Source: Caldilineaceae bacterium
GTDB lineage: Bacteria > Chloroflexota > Anaerolineae > Caldilineales > Caldilineaceae
Reading direction: 5' to 3'
Length of the DNA: 64,000 bases
Assembly: GCA_022827195.1 (NCBI GenBank)
Contig: JAJDTL010000002.1
Location: 145,974-209,973, forward strand
The position numbers were made by a program, and so were the translations under genes. The notes under the pieces were generated by a model. It did not search any database. It was not told where the DNA came from and worked only from the letters and a program-made list of their open reading frames with translations. Each line of letters opens with the position of its first letter. Position 1 is the first letter of the stretch. Positions 63,134 to 64,000 of this stretch are shown here, one piece after another.

Positions 63134-63862
63134 TTAGGGCGGGTAGGCCCCACCCTGGATCGCATCCTCGCGCGCGTCCTCCAGAATGGTCTGGATCTCC
63201 TCGACTCGGATGCGCGTGCCAGTCTTGAGGAATAGCCGCCGCAACACAGATGTGAAGCCGCGCTGCATTTCGTCCGGAATAACAAGCGAAAGGGGCGGAC
63301 GGATCGCATCGGCGCCGCGTACAATTTGACCGCCCTTGACCGCGGCCTCCGAAATCAGTTCATCGTCTAGACCCTGGTGCACCGGCACATAGCCGGCGTT
63401 GCCATCGTCCTCGCCCAACTGCCTCAGCTGCAGCTCCTGCGCCTCCGTAGACCCCATGTAGCCCACAAACACGCCAGCCGCGACAGGGTTCAACGCGCCG
63501 GCGGGGACGACATAGCCGAACACGACCGAAACCTCGCCTGTCGCGACGCTCGCGTCGATCTGGGGGAACTGGAAGAAGTCCAGCTCGGTCGCAAAGGCCG
63601 GCGGAAGTTCGCCCGCGCTGAAGTGAGGGGCGAGCGCCATGACGGCCTTCTCCCTGTTCAGAGGATTGGCCGAATCGCCGCGCACGAGAGCCGTCATGCT
63701 GGACAGGTCGCTTGTGCTGCCCGGCGTCTCGATAAAGTAGCCGCGCTCCAGCATCGACAGCCACAGCTCCCAGACGCGGGCAACGCGCTCGTCGTGATAG
63801 CTTACGCGCCCGGCCATGAGCTCGGCGTGGAACTCCGGCCCGTTCAGTCGCATACTAAGGTA
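63134..63862 (-). pseudogene. ABC sugar-type substrate-binding protein, 3' part, interrupted by IS
   Basis: About 240 residues of an extracytoplasmic solute-binding protein (family 1 type): LSMRLNGPEFHAELMAGRVSY and RVWELWLSMLERGYFIE, followed by ATELDFFQFP and the helical end. The signal peptide and first half are missing. Coding similarity stops near 63862, where an IS982-like end begins; the frame only continues by chance to a TTG at 63919. The gene is therefore broken. The matching 5' part should lie beyond the element, outside the window. Confidence 0.8.
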
Positions 63863-63880
63863 ACCTGAATTCGGAGTAAA

Positions 63881-63949
63881 TGAGCACCTTATCAAGCTGG
63901 TAGAATAGAAGTTCGCCAACCAAAATTCGCCAGCATAGAAAGGTGCTCA
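63881..63949. repeat. 10-bp inverted repeat in the IS leader
   Basis: TGAGCACCTT (63881-63890) and AAGGTGCTCA (63940-63949), 49 bp apart, just before the transposase start. Could fold to limit transposase translation or be a transposase binding site. Confidence 0.7.
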
Positions 63950-63952
63950 GAG

Positions 63953-64000
63953 ATGAGTATACTCAAACTGTTCTGTCATGTCGATGACTTCTGTCAGTGG
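63953..64000 (+). CDS. IS982-family transposase, N-terminal 16 codons
   Basis: MSILKLFCHVDDFCQW, open to the right edge. The start with a hydrophobic-Phe-Cys-x-Val-Asp-Asp-Phe-Cys pattern is typical of IS982-family DDE transposases. Only this much is visible, so the family call rests on a short match plus the gene interruption. Confidence 0.65.
   Translation, partial: MSILKLFCHVDDFCQW

Larger units (their letters stand above)
63863..64000. mobile_element. IS982-like insertion sequence, left end (continues past window)
   Basis: The coding match of the binding-protein gene ends here and a transposase gene starts at 63953 on the plus strand. The boundary is placed at ACCTGAATTC because IS982 ends commonly begin ACC; this is an inference. 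The right end and the target duplication are outside the window. Confidence 0.65.

Noticed and set aside
63863..63919. Upstream extension of the binding-protein frame to a TTG at 63919
   Set aside because: Residues there do not match the family, overlap the IS leader and have no ribosome site.

Overview
The window is GC-rich bacterial chromosome, densely coded on both strands. The gene mix points to Chloroflexota, probably of a Caldilineaceae/Anaerolineae kind: large Opp-type ABC transporters, a GH4 glycosidase, a UxuA-family dehydratase, NIPSNAP and phytanoyl-CoA dioxygenase proteins, a LysK-type hydrolase of LysW-dependent lysine/ornithine synthesis, a UPF0182 membrane protein, and a T-box in front of serS. 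This assignment is inference; no rRNA or other phylogenetic marker settles it.

Layout. 0-4.2 kb: the end of a peptide-type ABC transporter operon (permease, a membrane-anchored six-haem cytochrome, ATPase, small membrane protein) with overlapping genes. 4.3-6.1 kb: GH4 glycosidase and NIPSNAP protein. 6.2-9.7 kb, minus strand: a compact three-gene operon (ATP-grasp, alpha-E, transglutaminase). 9.7-11.2 kb: a repeat-bearing non-coding stretch. 11.2-14.1 kb: DapA-family lyase, UxuA-family dehydratase and nucleoside hydrolase. 14.1-19.4 kb: CHAD protein, HD hydrolase, LtaS-like membrane phosphatase-fold protein, YceI lipoprotein, and a PPK1 homologue that stops before the catalytic domains. 19.4-21.4 kb: a serine unit made of promoter, T-box leader, serS, two tRNA-Ser genes and a tRNA-Arg(GCG). 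21.7-26.3 kb: penicillin-acylase-family hydrolase with an N-terminal helix-turn-helix, a sugar-nucleotide-type oxidoreductase and two tandem DinB-like proteins. 26.4-29.4 kb: UPF0182.

29.6-37 kb: nucleotidyltransferase fold, PHP phosphoesterase, TrmI, a duplicated-half lipoprotein with clear promoter and terminator, SIS isomerase and acyl-CoA dehydrogenase. 37.6-49.2 kb, plus strand: EF-G-like GTPase, GT2 glycosyltransferase, a 71-aa protein, polA, argS, serA and an SH3 lipoprotein. 49.2-53.8 kb, minus strand: lysK, PAC2, a methyltransferase, a PyrK-like iron-sulfur protein and a small membrane protein. 54.1-58.1 kb: DUF58 and TgpA-type transglutaminase. 58.2-61.6 kb, minus strand: RIO kinase, VOC, cupin and SDR genes. 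61.6-62.3 kb: a second repeat-rich gap. 62.3-64 kb: a PhyH dioxygenase and an ABC substrate-binding gene cut by an IS982-like element that runs off the right edge.

The best-supported regulatory discovery is the serS leader: a T-box whose TGGC bulge matches the G discriminator base of both tRNA-Ser genes lying just downstream. The most unusual proteins are the catalytic-domain-less PPK1 beside a CHAD protein, the cytochrome inside the Opp operon, and the HTH-acylase with a perfect palindrome abutting its start codon. No CRISPR array, prophage or replication origin was recognised.
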